From assembly GCF_910592395.1 (NCBI RefSeq), contig NC_088323.1, positions 10,463,501 to 10,527,500 on the forward strand: 64,000 bases of DNA. Reading direction: 5' to 3'. Position numbers and translations under genes: made by a program. Source of the DNA: Lineus longissimus (taxonomy: Eukaryota > Nemertea > Pilidiophora > Heteronemertea > Lineidae). Below the pieces are notes generated by a model. That model did no database searches and was not told the origin of the DNA. It was given only the letters and a program-made list of their open reading frames with translations. Positions 30,399 through 39,485 of the stretch are shown here, in pieces. Every line of letters begins with the position of its first letter. Position 1 is the first letter of the stretch.

Positions 30399-32158
30399 TG
30401 GCAAACTTGAAAATGACATAAACCACCATACCGTTGAAATTCAGTATTATAAATCTCCAAGAATATGAACCTATAGTGCTTTACAGTACTTAAAACAGAC
30501 TTCACCCGACAAAATGCAATCGGAGTCGGTTTCTCCGAACCACCAGTTTTAAACAGCTCAACCAATCCAACTTCAATCAGTGAATCACTGTCATACCGTT
30601 TCTTCATTTCCTGTCGCATCAGTAACTCGTTGGCAAGAACACTGACACCGTGACTCTCTAAAAACAGACGGAGGTCTCGAAATCTACTCATTGGTAATTT
30701 CAAAAGAATTTTCAAATCAACTGAATCTCCTGGAGACAACTTTTCAACTACTGACACCTTTGCATTCTGGCACGCCTCCAAAACGATATCTTTGTTGTTT
30801 TTCACAAAATGTGTCAGCAATGTCACCATGTCAGAACGGGAAGGCTCGTCATTATTACACAGCATTTTCAGTACATTCTTCAAGCATTTAGACCTATCAC
30901 TGAGTGATCTGGGCTTGGCATTGGATGCAGGAACTTCTGGCCTAGGCACACGAGCAAATTGTGAACACCTTTTCCCAGAGGACAGACTGCGCACCTGAAT
31001 TACATCCCTAGAGGATTCCTTGACCTCAAGAATGGACTGCCCATCACCTTTTAAACGACTTTGCAAAAGTTTCAACTTGCTCTGTGTCTTGGCAAGATCT
31101 TCTTGCAACCCAGTAACCTGTGATTCAAAAGATACAAGTGTGGCCTTTGATTTTTCATCACCTGTTCTCAATTGTGTAACAGTACCTTTCAAAACGTCAA
31201 TCTGGATAGTTAACCGCTTAACAGTTTCTTCTAAGACCACGTCTTTTACTCTTAGTTCATTCTGCAGCTTCAGTATTTCATTTTTACAATTCAGAAGCTC
31301 CGCGTCTTTTAGTACCAGTTCATCAGCTTGTTTCTTCACAATAGAACAAAGAACGTTGTTGTCGGCGACAGTATTAGCAAACAGTGTGCACCAGAATTCT
31401 TTAGCTGTGTTCAGTGTACTTATATCTTCCAGATGCTTTTCTTTCAAAGCAAGAAGCGCTTTAGCGTGGTCCTGCTCTGCAGCAGAGTATGACCTGCAAG
31501 CTTCACGGTAATGTCCAGCAAGATAGATGAAATCATCCGACAGTTTTTTCAGCAAGCATCTGAAAACATGTAGCCCTTGCTGTACGACACAATCCTCACT
31601 CAAAACAGTGACATCATCAAAAATCTCTTCATTGCAAGACAGTGCAGATGGTACCTCAAAAAATTCCAATTTGGGCACAAAGAATTCTAACCCAGTGTTG
31701 TCAAATGTAACATATATTCCATCCTTTTGAGCACGCACACATTTTGCAAACTGAAGTTCTAAAGTTTCTGCTTCGGATATTATCATAACAATGTCTCCAG
31801 CTGTGGCAGACTCCAACTGAATAGTACCAAAAATAGTACTCACTGGACAAACTATACTAGTCCCATCTAAACTTGCAACGTTAGCACAGTTTATATCTCT
31901 GAAAGATATAAAACGTCTCAAACCAAGCCCGTTCTCAATGGCTACTACCACTAAATCTTCCATCACAAGCGTTGAAGGTCGTCCACGTTTGCAGCTGCCT
32001 GCTCCAGCATCACCTCTCTCCACAGTCTTTCTACGACGCCGTTTACTAGACCTCGAACTGCTAAAGGCATAGTGCCTGTGCACTCCATCGCCTCCTTTTA
32101 AGCCATGGCGTCTCTCAGTCTTTTTCACCTCGGCCTGCTCAGGAGTTTGACTTGCCAT
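30305..32158 (-). CDS. Coiled-coil, AT-hook-like gene of the nested element
   Basis: ATG 32158 (MASQTPEQAE) follows a possible acceptor (TTATTTCAG at ~32,175). About 617 residues, open throughout. A basic Arg/Lys segment and AT-hook-like KRGRPS lie near residues 35-60. A beta-rich globular region follows (SIVCPVSTIFGTIQLESATA; GIYVTFDNTGLEFFVPKLEF), BAH- or tudor-like in look only. A long coiled coil spans ~220-370 (DHAKALLALKEKHLEDI; LEETVKRLTIQIDVLKG). The C-terminal helical part has LKLPMSRFRDLRLFLESHGV. No DDE set is seen, so it may be an accessory or N-terminal component of a transposon protein. The last residues run into the 165-bp duplication. Confidence 0.5.
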   Translation of the reverse strand: MASQTPEQAEVKKTERRHGLKGGDGVHRHYAFSSSRSSKRRRRKTVERGDAGAGSCKRGRPSTLVMEDLVVVAIENGLGLRRFISFRDINCANVASLDGTSIVCPVSTIFGTIQLESATAGDIVMIISEAETLELQFAKCVRAQKDGIYVTFDNTGLEFFVPKLEFFEVPSALSCNEEIFDDVTVLSEDCVVQQGLHVFRCLLKKLSDDFIYLAGHYREACRSYSAAEQDHAKALLALKEKHLEDISTLNTAKEFWCTLFANTVADNNVLCSIVKKQADELVLKDAELLNCKNEILKLQNELRVKDVVLEETVKRLTIQIDVLKGTVTQLRTGDEKSKATLVSFESQVTGLQEDLAKTQSKLKLLQSRLKGDGQSILEVKESSRDVIQVRSLSSGKRCSQFARVPRPEVPASNAKPRSLSDRSKCLKNVLKMLCNNDEPSRSDMVTLLTHFVKNNKDIVLEACQNAKVSVVEKLSPGDSVDLKILLKLPMSRFRDLRLFLESHGVSVLANELLMRQEMKKRYDSDSLIEVGLVELFKTGGSEKPTPIAFCRVKSVLSTVKHYRFIFLEIYNTEFQRYGGLCHFQVCHTKGIIIEMHVIIFFVSVFLPEIAVLMVQFF

Positions 32159-33216
32159 TATGATATTCAACCTGAAATAAGCAATTGATTGTAAATTATT
32201 CTAGCACAAACATTTTAGGTTGATTGAGTGAGACTTTATCAGTTTTCCTTAACTTTTAACATTCTTTAGATGCATCCAGGCCAATCAAAATACACACAAA
32301 CAAATAAGAGGTGACATGTAAAACAAGTAATCAATTTCATTTGACCCTAATGGCAGTGGAAAGGACAGAGTAAACGGTTTTCATACTTACAATAATGGAT
32401 GATGGATGGTCGCCTAATTGAAGATATGTACAAACAACACTGTACCACGGTGACTTCAGAGCATTTTGCTGTCCAGACGACCAATGATGAGTCAGCAACT
32501 GGCAGCGACAATGTATGAATCGATGATTGAAGACCCATGTAGGCAGAAAGCCTGCATGCTCGGCTGATCAGGCTGTTACCATCCTAAAAGAAAAATATCC
32601 AATTAGTTTTGATATACTCTTCGTGATATTAAGCAAGGGGCCCAACCGACCACTTTCATAACAACATCTATAATGGCCGGTAGTGATTTTCTATGAAATA
32701 TACATGTAGGCTAATTATACGGTTAGAAAAGCCTAGTTATCTGGACTATATTACTAATAGTTGAAAGAGAAAACCAAATTAATATGTTTGAGATGGTGAA
32801 ATTACTTGGAACAGCAAATCATGGCATGGGGAGGGGTGGCAGGTAGTAACAAAACATGAAGGTAAATACTTAAAACCATGAAAAATGTATTATCTATATG
32901 GCCTCATCTTGACTTTATTTCAATTTTAGAATATCATGCAACAATAGCAACTTCCTATTTGATAATTCACAGAAAAGCACCAAAACAGAGAAAACAATCC
33001 CCACCCAACCGCACCACTAAACCAAAATGGACTGTGCCAAGTCACTTCCGTGGTCAAAACATTGTCTGCTAACCACAAATGAAATGGCCAGGGCCATTGT
33101 GCTCACCTCATGTGGAGGAAAGATGGATAAAGAGCATGGTATTGTGTCATGTAGTGTTAGGTTTGATGTAGGTCCAAGCAATTATAATTTCCCCAAAATG
33201 GCCAATTTACATAACA

Positions 33217-34110
33217 TTCGACCTCTGTGACCTTGAAAAGTAGGTCAAATCAAAGAAGACCCGGGTGACACATTGAATGGTTGTTAGAATTAGATGTACC
33301 TATGATATAAAATTGGTGCCAATCGGGCAAGTCATTACTAGGAATAATGGCATTTTGAAGAATTTAGGATTTGGCCCCCTCCCTGGAGGCCAAACGGCAA
33401 ATCAGATCGCACCAAACTTCGGTACCTGAGATCACCTGACCAAGGGGTACATGTGTACTTAATTTTTGATCAATAGTCATTGCAGTTAAGAAACGTGCCA
33501 TAGTTACGGCCTGACGGCGAATTTACGCCATTTGACCTTTGTGACCTTGACAAGAAGGTCAAATTAAAAACCTGTGTGACATATACTGTATGGTGGTTAG
33601 ATGTGCCCATGATATCAAATTGGTGGCAATCGGGCAAGAAGTTAAGGAATAATCACATTTTTAAGGTTTTTGGATTTTGCCCCCTGGTGGTCAAGTGGTG
33701 AATCATATTGGACCAAACTTCGGTCCCTGAGATCACCTGACTAAGGGGTAAATGTGTACCAAATTTGGTATCAATAGTCATTGCAGTTTAGAAACGTGCC
33801 ATCGTTACATCCTAACGGCCAATTTACACCATTTGACCTCTGTGACCTTGAAAAGGAGGTCAAATCAAAAACCCGGAGGATATATGATGCACCTTTGCTA
33901 GAAGTACCTACCATATTTTTTTCAAAATTTCCCGACTACTATTAAGGGAGATATTGCATATTTTCACTTTTAACGTTTGGCCCCCTGGTGGCCAAACCAT
34001 GAAACGAATCGGACCGAAACTTGGTCTCCAAGGTGTCATTACATAAGGGTACATGTGCACCAAGTTTCAACTCAATAGCTTTAACAGTTACGAAACGTGC
34101 CCTGCTAACG
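33217..34110 (+). repeat. About three diverged tandem units of ~300 bp
   Basis: Each unit has the order: ATTTGACCTYTGTGACCTTG, AGGTCAAATC/TAA, GATATCAAATTGG, GCAATCGGGCAAG, TTGGCCCCCTGGTGGYCAA, GGACCAAACTTCGG, TGAGATCACCTGAC, AAGGGGTAAATGTG, GTCATTGCAGTT and GAAACGTGCC. Units begin near 33,217, 33,531 and 33,836. They end in the GAC microsatellite. This is the internally repeated body of a dispersed element common in marine invertebrate DNA (from memory). Confidence 0.7.
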
Positions 34111-34117
34111 GACGACG

Positions 34118-34158
<41 letters not shown>

Positions 34159-34215
34159 ACGACGGACGCCACGGTATGGGATAAGCTCACCTCTGCTAAG
34201 AGGTGAGCTAAAAAG
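34110..34215 (+). repeat. GAC microsatellite and terminal hairpin
   Basis: A (GAC)n run at ~34,110-34,168, then GCCACGGTATGGGATA, a 9-bp stem AGCTCACCT (34,184-34,192) / AGGTGAGCT (34,201-34,209) with an 8-base loop, and TAAAAAGG. It forms the 3' end of the repeat family above. A similar end sits at 8,885-8,962. The Arg-repeat ORFs across it on both strands are artefacts. Confidence 0.8.
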
Positions 34216-34930
34216 GAAAGGAATCAGCCAGTTTTATCAGTAATAGTTTCAAATATCATAGATATTATTCCAAAACACAACTGGAAAATATATCTTCTAA
34301 ATAACCTTGGCACTCTTGCAAGATGATGCGATGTTTACATCAAGACATATCTCATTTATTCGGGAAAGTAGGCCTCAAGTCGAGAGAAGACGCCATCTTG
34401 AACAGCTGAATGTGCTCACAATTTTAGAAAATGAGCCCGCATGAATGACGTGAAATTAAGGCAATGCCTGGGCCAAATTTGACAAATAAACCATCAAATG
34501 AAAGCTGAGATCGAATGCAACTTACCTGTGTAGTTCATTTCCTGAAGAAACCAAAATTTAAAAGGAAAAGAGGCTCCAACGGCGAGGTATCACATTTCTT
34601 GTTCTCAGGTACCAGACAAGCTATCAACATGATTTTTGGCCTCTCACGTGCCTTCTCTGTGGTGACCTGGTGGAAAGCAGCCAATCAGAACCAAGATCTG
34701 TAGTCCCACTGCCCTAATTTTGATGCATTTCTAACTTGACCGTACTTCCACGTACACCAATACATACATTGACATGCATAGGGCCTTAATCTGGTATACA
34801 CACTGCACAGTGGAATGGACCACGACTGGGTTCTATTTTTAGATATGCTGAATAGGTTAATTGCCAATATGATGCTGACGTATCTGGAGTTGTATTAGCC
34901 AATGGATATGGGGAATTAGGCCTGACCTGG
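34216..34930. other. Non-coding right part of the nested insertion
   Basis: Roughly 700 bp between the hairpin-ended repeat and the insertion's right inverted end. No conserved coding frame is seen. Confidence 0.45.
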
Positions 34931-36091
34931 GACAAGTGTTTCAATGGAAGATGTGTGGGTTCTTAACAGGTGTGAACAATCTCGGCAGAAACCTGTTATC
35001 CAAGATGGTAATTAAGTGGGGAACGGAACAGATATTTGATCTCAATGAATACAGTCATTATTCGACTTTTAAAGATCTCTGGTTAACACAAGAGCAAAGG
35101 AACGATAGTGTTTTTCAAGGTATTCAGTCAGAAAATCTTAGAAAGTTGAGATCAGGTGTTGCAGAAGCCGATGTTACCGGTGAAACCAGCGATGAGAAAA
35201 CACTGAAGAAAGTGTTTGGAACCAAGTACAAGATACCGTTAGATTTTGAACTATTTTTCAACTATGCTCCATTTTACAAGTTTCCAATTCAAAAGGATGT
35301 GATCATCGAGATTACGTTAGCACCAAAGGAGGAGATCATCGTTACCAGCACAACTGCAAACATGAATTACAAACTTGAAAATATCAGTTTTGAATATGAC
35401 ACAGTAACTAACAAGGGATTAGCCAATACGCTTACAAACAAGTACAATTCAGGTTTCTCCATCTATTACGACTGGGTAGATCACTTCAAAACTGTCAACG
35501 TAACGGCAAATGAAACGCTGATCAACGAGAACATCAATTTTCCTCGAATGTCCATAAAAGGACTATTACTTCTATTCATCTCTGATTACACTGATGGTTC
35601 AAGAGATTCTGAAAAGTTTGAAAATCCTAACATCACAAAAGTTCAAATAACCATCGAAGGAGTTGCTAATCAGGTATTTCCAGAAGGAATGAGAATGCTA
35701 GATCAATGGGAGGAGATCAAGAAACACTTCATGACAGAAGACTTAAAGAAAACTTACGACTGCAACATGTCTATGAAAAAGTACTATGGAGACTCGAATA
35801 ACTACGGTCTTTGGTTGGACCTGAGAACTACTGAAGACCATAGATTACACGGATCGGGCAAAAAGCTTCAAAACACTAAAGATGGTATTCAATTGTCGAT
35901 AACAAAAGAATCTGGAAAGGGGCCATACAAAATGCACATATTTGTTATTTCTGATGCTCAAGTTAACATTCAAAATTCACAGATTGTTTCCTTGCAACAT
36001 TAAGATCATTAATTTTGACTGCAACATTAAGATTATTTTACTGTAAATATGAATCAATTGGTGTCACCAATGAAGATTTCATTCTAAATAA

Positions 36092-36328
36092 ATGGAAACA
36101 CCAGGAAAGAAGGAAATCATCAATACACTGTACCAACGTGTGTTATTGGCGACGGCAACAATTGGTTACTCATATTTACTTAAGAGATTCTTGAGAATTG
36201 CCATTGGCCCGCCAAGTCAGGCAAACTTAGAAGAGATTCTTAAACTTGGCGGAATTGTAGCAGTAAGTAATGTAACATTGGAATACTTTTACGATCAAGG
36301 TATTTTACCTAGAAACATAATCAAGTAG
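36092..36328 (+). CDS. Small conserved Polinton membrane protein
   Basis: 78 residues behind TTCTAAATAAATG. A hydrophobic helix near residues 16-34 (VLLATATIGYSYLLKRFL) and a second apolar segment (ILKLGGIVAVSNVTLEYF), ending GILPRNIIK. A short two-helix membrane protein right after the major capsid gene is a regular feature of Polintons. Intact; function unknown. Confidence 0.6.
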   Translation: METPGKKEIINTLYQRVLLATATIGYSYLLKRFLRIAIGPPSQANLEEILKLGGIVAVSNVTLEYFYDQGILPRNIIK

Positions 36329-36365
36329 AATTTAAGTACAGTAAATTAAAATTTAAGTACAGTAA

Positions 36366-37120
36366 ATGAAAACCGTGGTGTACATTAATTCCAGTGACTA
36401 CCCAGAACAGAAATCACATGATTTAACCATACATCTTAACACTGAAATTCAGAATGTCATTAGCGTCAGTTTGACATTTGCAGGAATACCTTGTACATTC
36501 TACAACATTAGTAAAGCAAAACAAAATAACGAAATTAAGGTGCGTGGATCTTCAATAGATGCTACAGAGATTAAAATACCCGATGGTCTCTATGACCTAG
36601 AAAGCTTTTCAAAGATGTTTGCAAATGAATTGAAAGAAAATAGTTTAAGCAAAAATGCTGTTAAGTTTGATGTTGATGAACCCACTGGTAGGACAGTGAT
36701 GAAGATGCTTAAGAGAAAAAATGGAGAGTTTTACCAGACTATGTTTTTTGGTAAAAGCAATGAATTATTTGGCTTTAAACCGGAATGGCCTTACCCCACA
36801 TATCCAGTTTTACCAACAAATGGTGAGTTTGTAAGCGATAGGCCCATAAATTTTAGACCAATGGACTATTTTGTTTTCCACTGTGACATCGTCAATAATG
36901 TATGAGCAATGGCAAGCCATCAGATGTCTTAGCCACTAGACCGATAAAAGAATCTAACTTTGGAGATATGATAGCATATTCCTTTGGGGATAACATGGAA
37001 ATTCCGTGCAAATCAAGTGTTGGCAAGTTGAATATTCGCCTAACAGATGAAAACAATGGCATTATCGACCTTAATGGTTTTGATGTACAGTATCAATTGG
37101 CCTTTACTCACTGCGCCTGA
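36366..37120 (+). pseudogene. Polinton minor capsid (penton-like) protein, frameshifted
   Basis: ATG 36366 follows a doubled TTTAAGTACAGTAAA. The N-terminal part (VVYINSSDYPEQKSHDLTIH; GIPCTFYNISKAKQNNEI) has the beta-rich look of the Polinton minor capsid. After YFVFHCDIVNN the frame breaks at 36,900-36,905, where TGA overlaps an ATG. It continues one frame over with NGKPSDVLATRPIKES, KLNIRLTDENNGIIDLNGFD and ends LAFTHCA at 37,118. The HCD…NGK-x-SD-x-LA…DENG block is the family signature, repeated in the second minor capsid gene at 47.3 kb. About 251 codons. Confidence 0.7.
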
Positions 37121-37225
37121 TTTTTCTTTTACTCACTGCGCCTGATTTTTTTTTTACTCACTGCGCCTGATTTTTTTTTTACTCACTGCGCCTGATTTTT
37201 GACTCACTGCGCCTGATTTTTTACT
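37107..37225 (+). repeat. Five tandem copies of ACTCACTGCGCCTGATTTTT
   Basis: The unit is 20-26 bp with variable T-runs. The first copy is the last codons and stop of the minor capsid gene, so the array grew by duplicating the gene's 3' end. Each unit ends in a T-run, and it lies directly before the next gene's start (37,254). Confidence 0.9.
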
Positions 37226-37253
37226 CATTTTGGCTAAAATCACACTAAACTAA

Positions 37254-37691
37254 ATGGCAGGAATAGCTATGATGGTTGGTTCTGCGCTGGTTAATGGTTT
37301 AGCCTTTGCCGGTACTAGTCACCTTTTTAAAAAACTAGACAAGAATGGCTATGAGGATGAAATGAAGAGACACAATTTAGCTCAAGAGCAATTGCAAAGA
37401 GCATCCACAGAATGGGATGAGCATAGGAAAAGTACCATTGACTCCGTTAACCTTGAATTAAAGAGAGAACATGAAGCGGCAATTGACTTAAAAAATGCCG
37501 ACGCCTCACTTTCATTGTACAACAGTTTAAACCCACATGATAAAATTACCATTCCTAGACAACCGCAATTGAGCGACTACTACAAGCCCAGCGATGAAAT
37601 GAAGAATTACGAATACCTTTGGATCATTTTAGGAATGAGCGTCTTGGGTTTTGGGATTTACTATTTCGTTGGAAAGAAGAAGAAAGAATAA
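37254..37691 (+). CDS. Conserved Polinton virion-type protein, coiled coil with two membrane segments
   Basis: 145 residues behind AACTAAATG, intact. N-terminal hydrophobic stretch (AMMVGSALVNGLAFAGTSHL), helical coiled-coil middle (HNLAQEQLQRASTEWDEHRK), the motif PRQPQLSDYYKPSDEMKNYE near 105, and a C-terminal TM (YLWIILGMSVLGFGIYYFV) followed by Lys. The combination of an AFAG-x(4)-F start, an E/Q-LQ-A-x-x-EW heptad region and an LSD-x-Y-x-PS block is highly characteristic of Polintons. Function unknown. Confidence 0.75.
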   Translation: MAGIAMMVGSALVNGLAFAGTSHLFKKLDKNGYEDEMKRHNLAQEQLQRASTEWDEHRKSTIDSVNLELKREHEAAIDLKNADASLSLYNSLNPHDKITIPRQPQLSDYYKPSDEMKNYEYLWIILGMSVLGFGIYYFVGKKKKE

Positions 37692-37726
37692 GGAAAAAGA
37701 ATAAGGAAAAAGAATAAGAAAAAAGA

Positions 37727-38335
37727 CTAAACGTGAATAAAACCATACGGGTGTTCTAGTCTTATGATTAATTTAGATCCTTTCGTCTTTTTAAGGGCAT
37801 CTATGTATTTTTGCCTCTGGTCTTTAGGGATAACACTATTTTCTTCTAAGGCATCTTTCATTGCCGATTCATCCTTGTTGAAAAAAAGGACTAAAACCCT
37901 TATGTTCTCTCTGAAGTCCTTAACAACAGAGTTGTACTTCTGAACGAGTAACCAAACAGTCAGATTGTAGTGCCTGCCAGAAAAGGCAAGATTACATAAC
38001 TCAGACACTTTCTTCTTTGTGTCTCTCAAATTAGCACAGTCGTCAATGATGAATAATGTCTGTGATCCTTCGAAGGCCATGGTGGCAAATTGAAGCACAA
38101 GGTCCAAATTACTGGCCACCGCTTCGGGATTAACTATGTAGACGCTCTTGTCTTGGTAAATCCATCTCCTATTGTACGTCTTGTTTCTGAAGTAAGTGGG
38201 ACAGAAAATGACTATGTTCTGGAACTTATGACGATATTCCTTCTCTAAGAGGTCAAGAGCAAAATGGGTCTCACCGCAATTGGTGACTCCTGAAATCAAC
38301 ATGTTGTGTGGCTCGTAAATAAATACTTCACCCAT
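37727..38335 (-). CDS. ATP: A32-like packaging ATPase with altered Walker A
   Basis: 202 residues on -, open. This family (FtsK/HerA-like, A32 type) pumps DNA into Polinton/NCLDV-type capsids. The P-loop lies at residues 16-23, but the lysine that binds phosphate is glutamate in this copy (GAG, 38,272-38,270): GVTNCGETHF. Walker B is intact (TLFIIDDCAN, ~residue 93). Other family features are WLLVQKYNSVVKDFRENIRV and a closing PYGFIHV. The start lies 4 bases from the integrase start on the other strand. With E in the P-loop, ATP hydrolysis is unlikely. Confidence 0.8.
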   Translation of the reverse strand: MGEVFIYEPHNMLISGVTNCGETHFALDLLEKEYRHKFQNIVIFCPTYFRNKTYNRRWIYQDKSVYIVNPEAVASNLDLVLQFATMAFEGSQTLFIIDDCANLRDTKKKVSELCNLAFSGRHYNLTVWLLVQKYNSVVKDFRENIRVLVLFFNKDESAMKDALEENSVIPKDQRQKYIDALKKTKGSKLIIRLEHPYGFIHV

Positions 38336-38342
38336 TTAAATG
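38333..38342. promoter_or_regulatory. Palindromic divergent start CATTTAAATG
   Basis: The ten bases CATTTAAATG are a perfect palindrome whose two halves are the start codons of the ATPase (-) and integrase (+), separated by TTAA. Both genes thus have the same TTAAATG start context found before many genes of this element. Confidence 0.6.
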
Positions 38343-39452
38343 GATGTAAAGGATGACAAACAGCAGTATCTAAGGGATTTGTACTGCAACCCCGAGAGTC
38401 CTGTGGCTTACAGTTCTTTGAGTAAGATGTGGAAACAGGTCAAGGAAGATGGTAAACTTATTAAACAAAAAGAAGTTAAAGAATTCCTAGACACACTACC
38501 AACTCACCAACTACACAAACCGGCCATTAAGAAATTCACCTTCAGGAAAACAATGGTATCGTACATTGATCAACAGTGGCAAGCAGATCTTGTGGACATG
38601 CAAAAATTTGAGAAACAAAATAAAGGCAACAGATTCATTTTGACAGTAATTGACTTATTCAGTCGCTATGCTTGGGCTATGGCCGTTAAGAGCAAGAGAG
38701 GAGAAGAAATCAGAGATGCATTTAAAGTGATCTTTGAGGAATCTAAACCAGTTGTGGCGATACCAGAGAAAATCCAGTTTGATGAAGGCAATGAGTTCTA
38801 CAACCAACACTTTAAAAAACTCTTGAGAGAAAACAACATAGAGTGGTTCTCTACATTTTCAAGTAAGAAGGCAGCAGTTGTGGAAAGATTAAACAGAACT
38901 TTAAAGGATAAAATGTGGAAATACTTCACCGCAAAGGAAACTGACAAGTGGGTAGATGTCCTAGATGACTTGGTGAGCGGGTACAACAACTCATTTCACT
39001 CATCAATAGGTATGAAACCAATTGACGCCAGAAAGAGGGAGAATGAAGGAACTGTCTGGTACAACCTTTACGGCCTTCACCTCAAAGAGACATTTGGTGA
39101 TCCAAAGTACAAGGTTGGTGACAGTGTCAGAATTTCAAAGTACAAGACTATTTTCGACAAAGGCTACTCGCCCAATTTCACTGAAGAAGTTTTTCAAATA
39201 AGACAGATCATCTTCACTCATCCAATTGTCTACAAACTTGAAGATTACCAAAAGGAAGAAATTCAAGGATATTTCTATGAGGAGGAATTAAGTTATGTTC
39301 CCAATCCTGACCAAATAGAATACAAGATCGAGAAGATAATAAGGCGCAAGACCACTAAAGGTAAAAAATACGGATTAGTGAAATGAAAAGGTTACAGTGA
39401 CAAATTCAATGAATGGTTACCAATTTCAGGAATAAAAAGCTTAAAAGACTAA
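38340..39452 (+). pseudogene. INT: Polinton integrase, stop inside the chromodomain
   Basis: The 371-codon frame with one TGA at 39,384-39,386. The N-terminal Polinton-type domain (LRDLYCNPESPVAYSSLSKM; QLHKPAIKKF) is complete. The DDE core has D in WQADLVDM (~80), D in IQFDEGNEFYN (~146) and E in AVVERLNRTLK (~180). An SH3-like part follows (KVGDSVRISKYKTIFDKGYS). The chromodomain begins YKIEKIIRRKTTKGKKYGLV and is cut where a conserved aromatic residue is expected. Its last part (KGYSDKFNEWL) follows the stop in frame to TAA 39,450. Catalytic core intact, chromatin-reader lost. Confidence 0.85.
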
Positions 39453-39485
39453 AAAACCTTAATTTAAAAACTTTTTATCCTTTAA

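Larger units (their letters stand above)
29672..34974. mobile_element. Nested 5.3-kb insertion with imperfect inverted ends
   Basis: The left end CACACATCTGTTAAGG…CTTCCATTGAAA and the reverse complement of the right end CACACCTGTTAAG…CTTCCATTGAAA match with one gap, giving ~28-36 bp inverted ends. The Polinton codons on either side join at AAC, which is present on both sides (GGTTAAC left, GTGAACAATC right). The target duplication may be AAC or a decayed TTAA, not resolved. The interior holds one long - strand gene, a 165-bp duplication and a block of dispersed-repeat units. No transposase motif is certain. Confidence 0.65.
29442..36003 (+). pseudogene. MCP: Polinton major capsid protein, split by a 5.3-kb insertion
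   Basis: The 5' part is 29442-29672 (VLLNTERSHTIPLGLKAERN; FFVPRSLFLSADVTISGDSK), ending at codon AAC. The 3' part resumes at ~34,975 in the same reading phase (NLGRNLLSKMVIKWGTEQI) and runs to TAA 36,001. Blocks typical of the Polinton double jelly-roll capsid protein are visible: IFDLNEYSHYSTFKDLWLT, GIQSENLRKLRSG, FGTKYKIPLDFELFFNY, IEITLAP, ISFEYDTVTNK, MSIKGLLLLFISDYTDGSRD and MLDQWEEIKKHFM. Together about 420 codons. The inserted DNA carries its own gene and imperfect inverted ends. Each half on its own is otherwise open. Confidence 0.85.

Noticed and set aside
33942-34206. Arg-repeat ORFs on both strands
   Set aside because: They are translations of the (GAC)n microsatellite, present on both strands and without other protein character.
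37107-37225. Tandem terminators or CRISPR
   Set aside because: Too few units, no spacers, and derived from the 3' end of the capsid-type gene.
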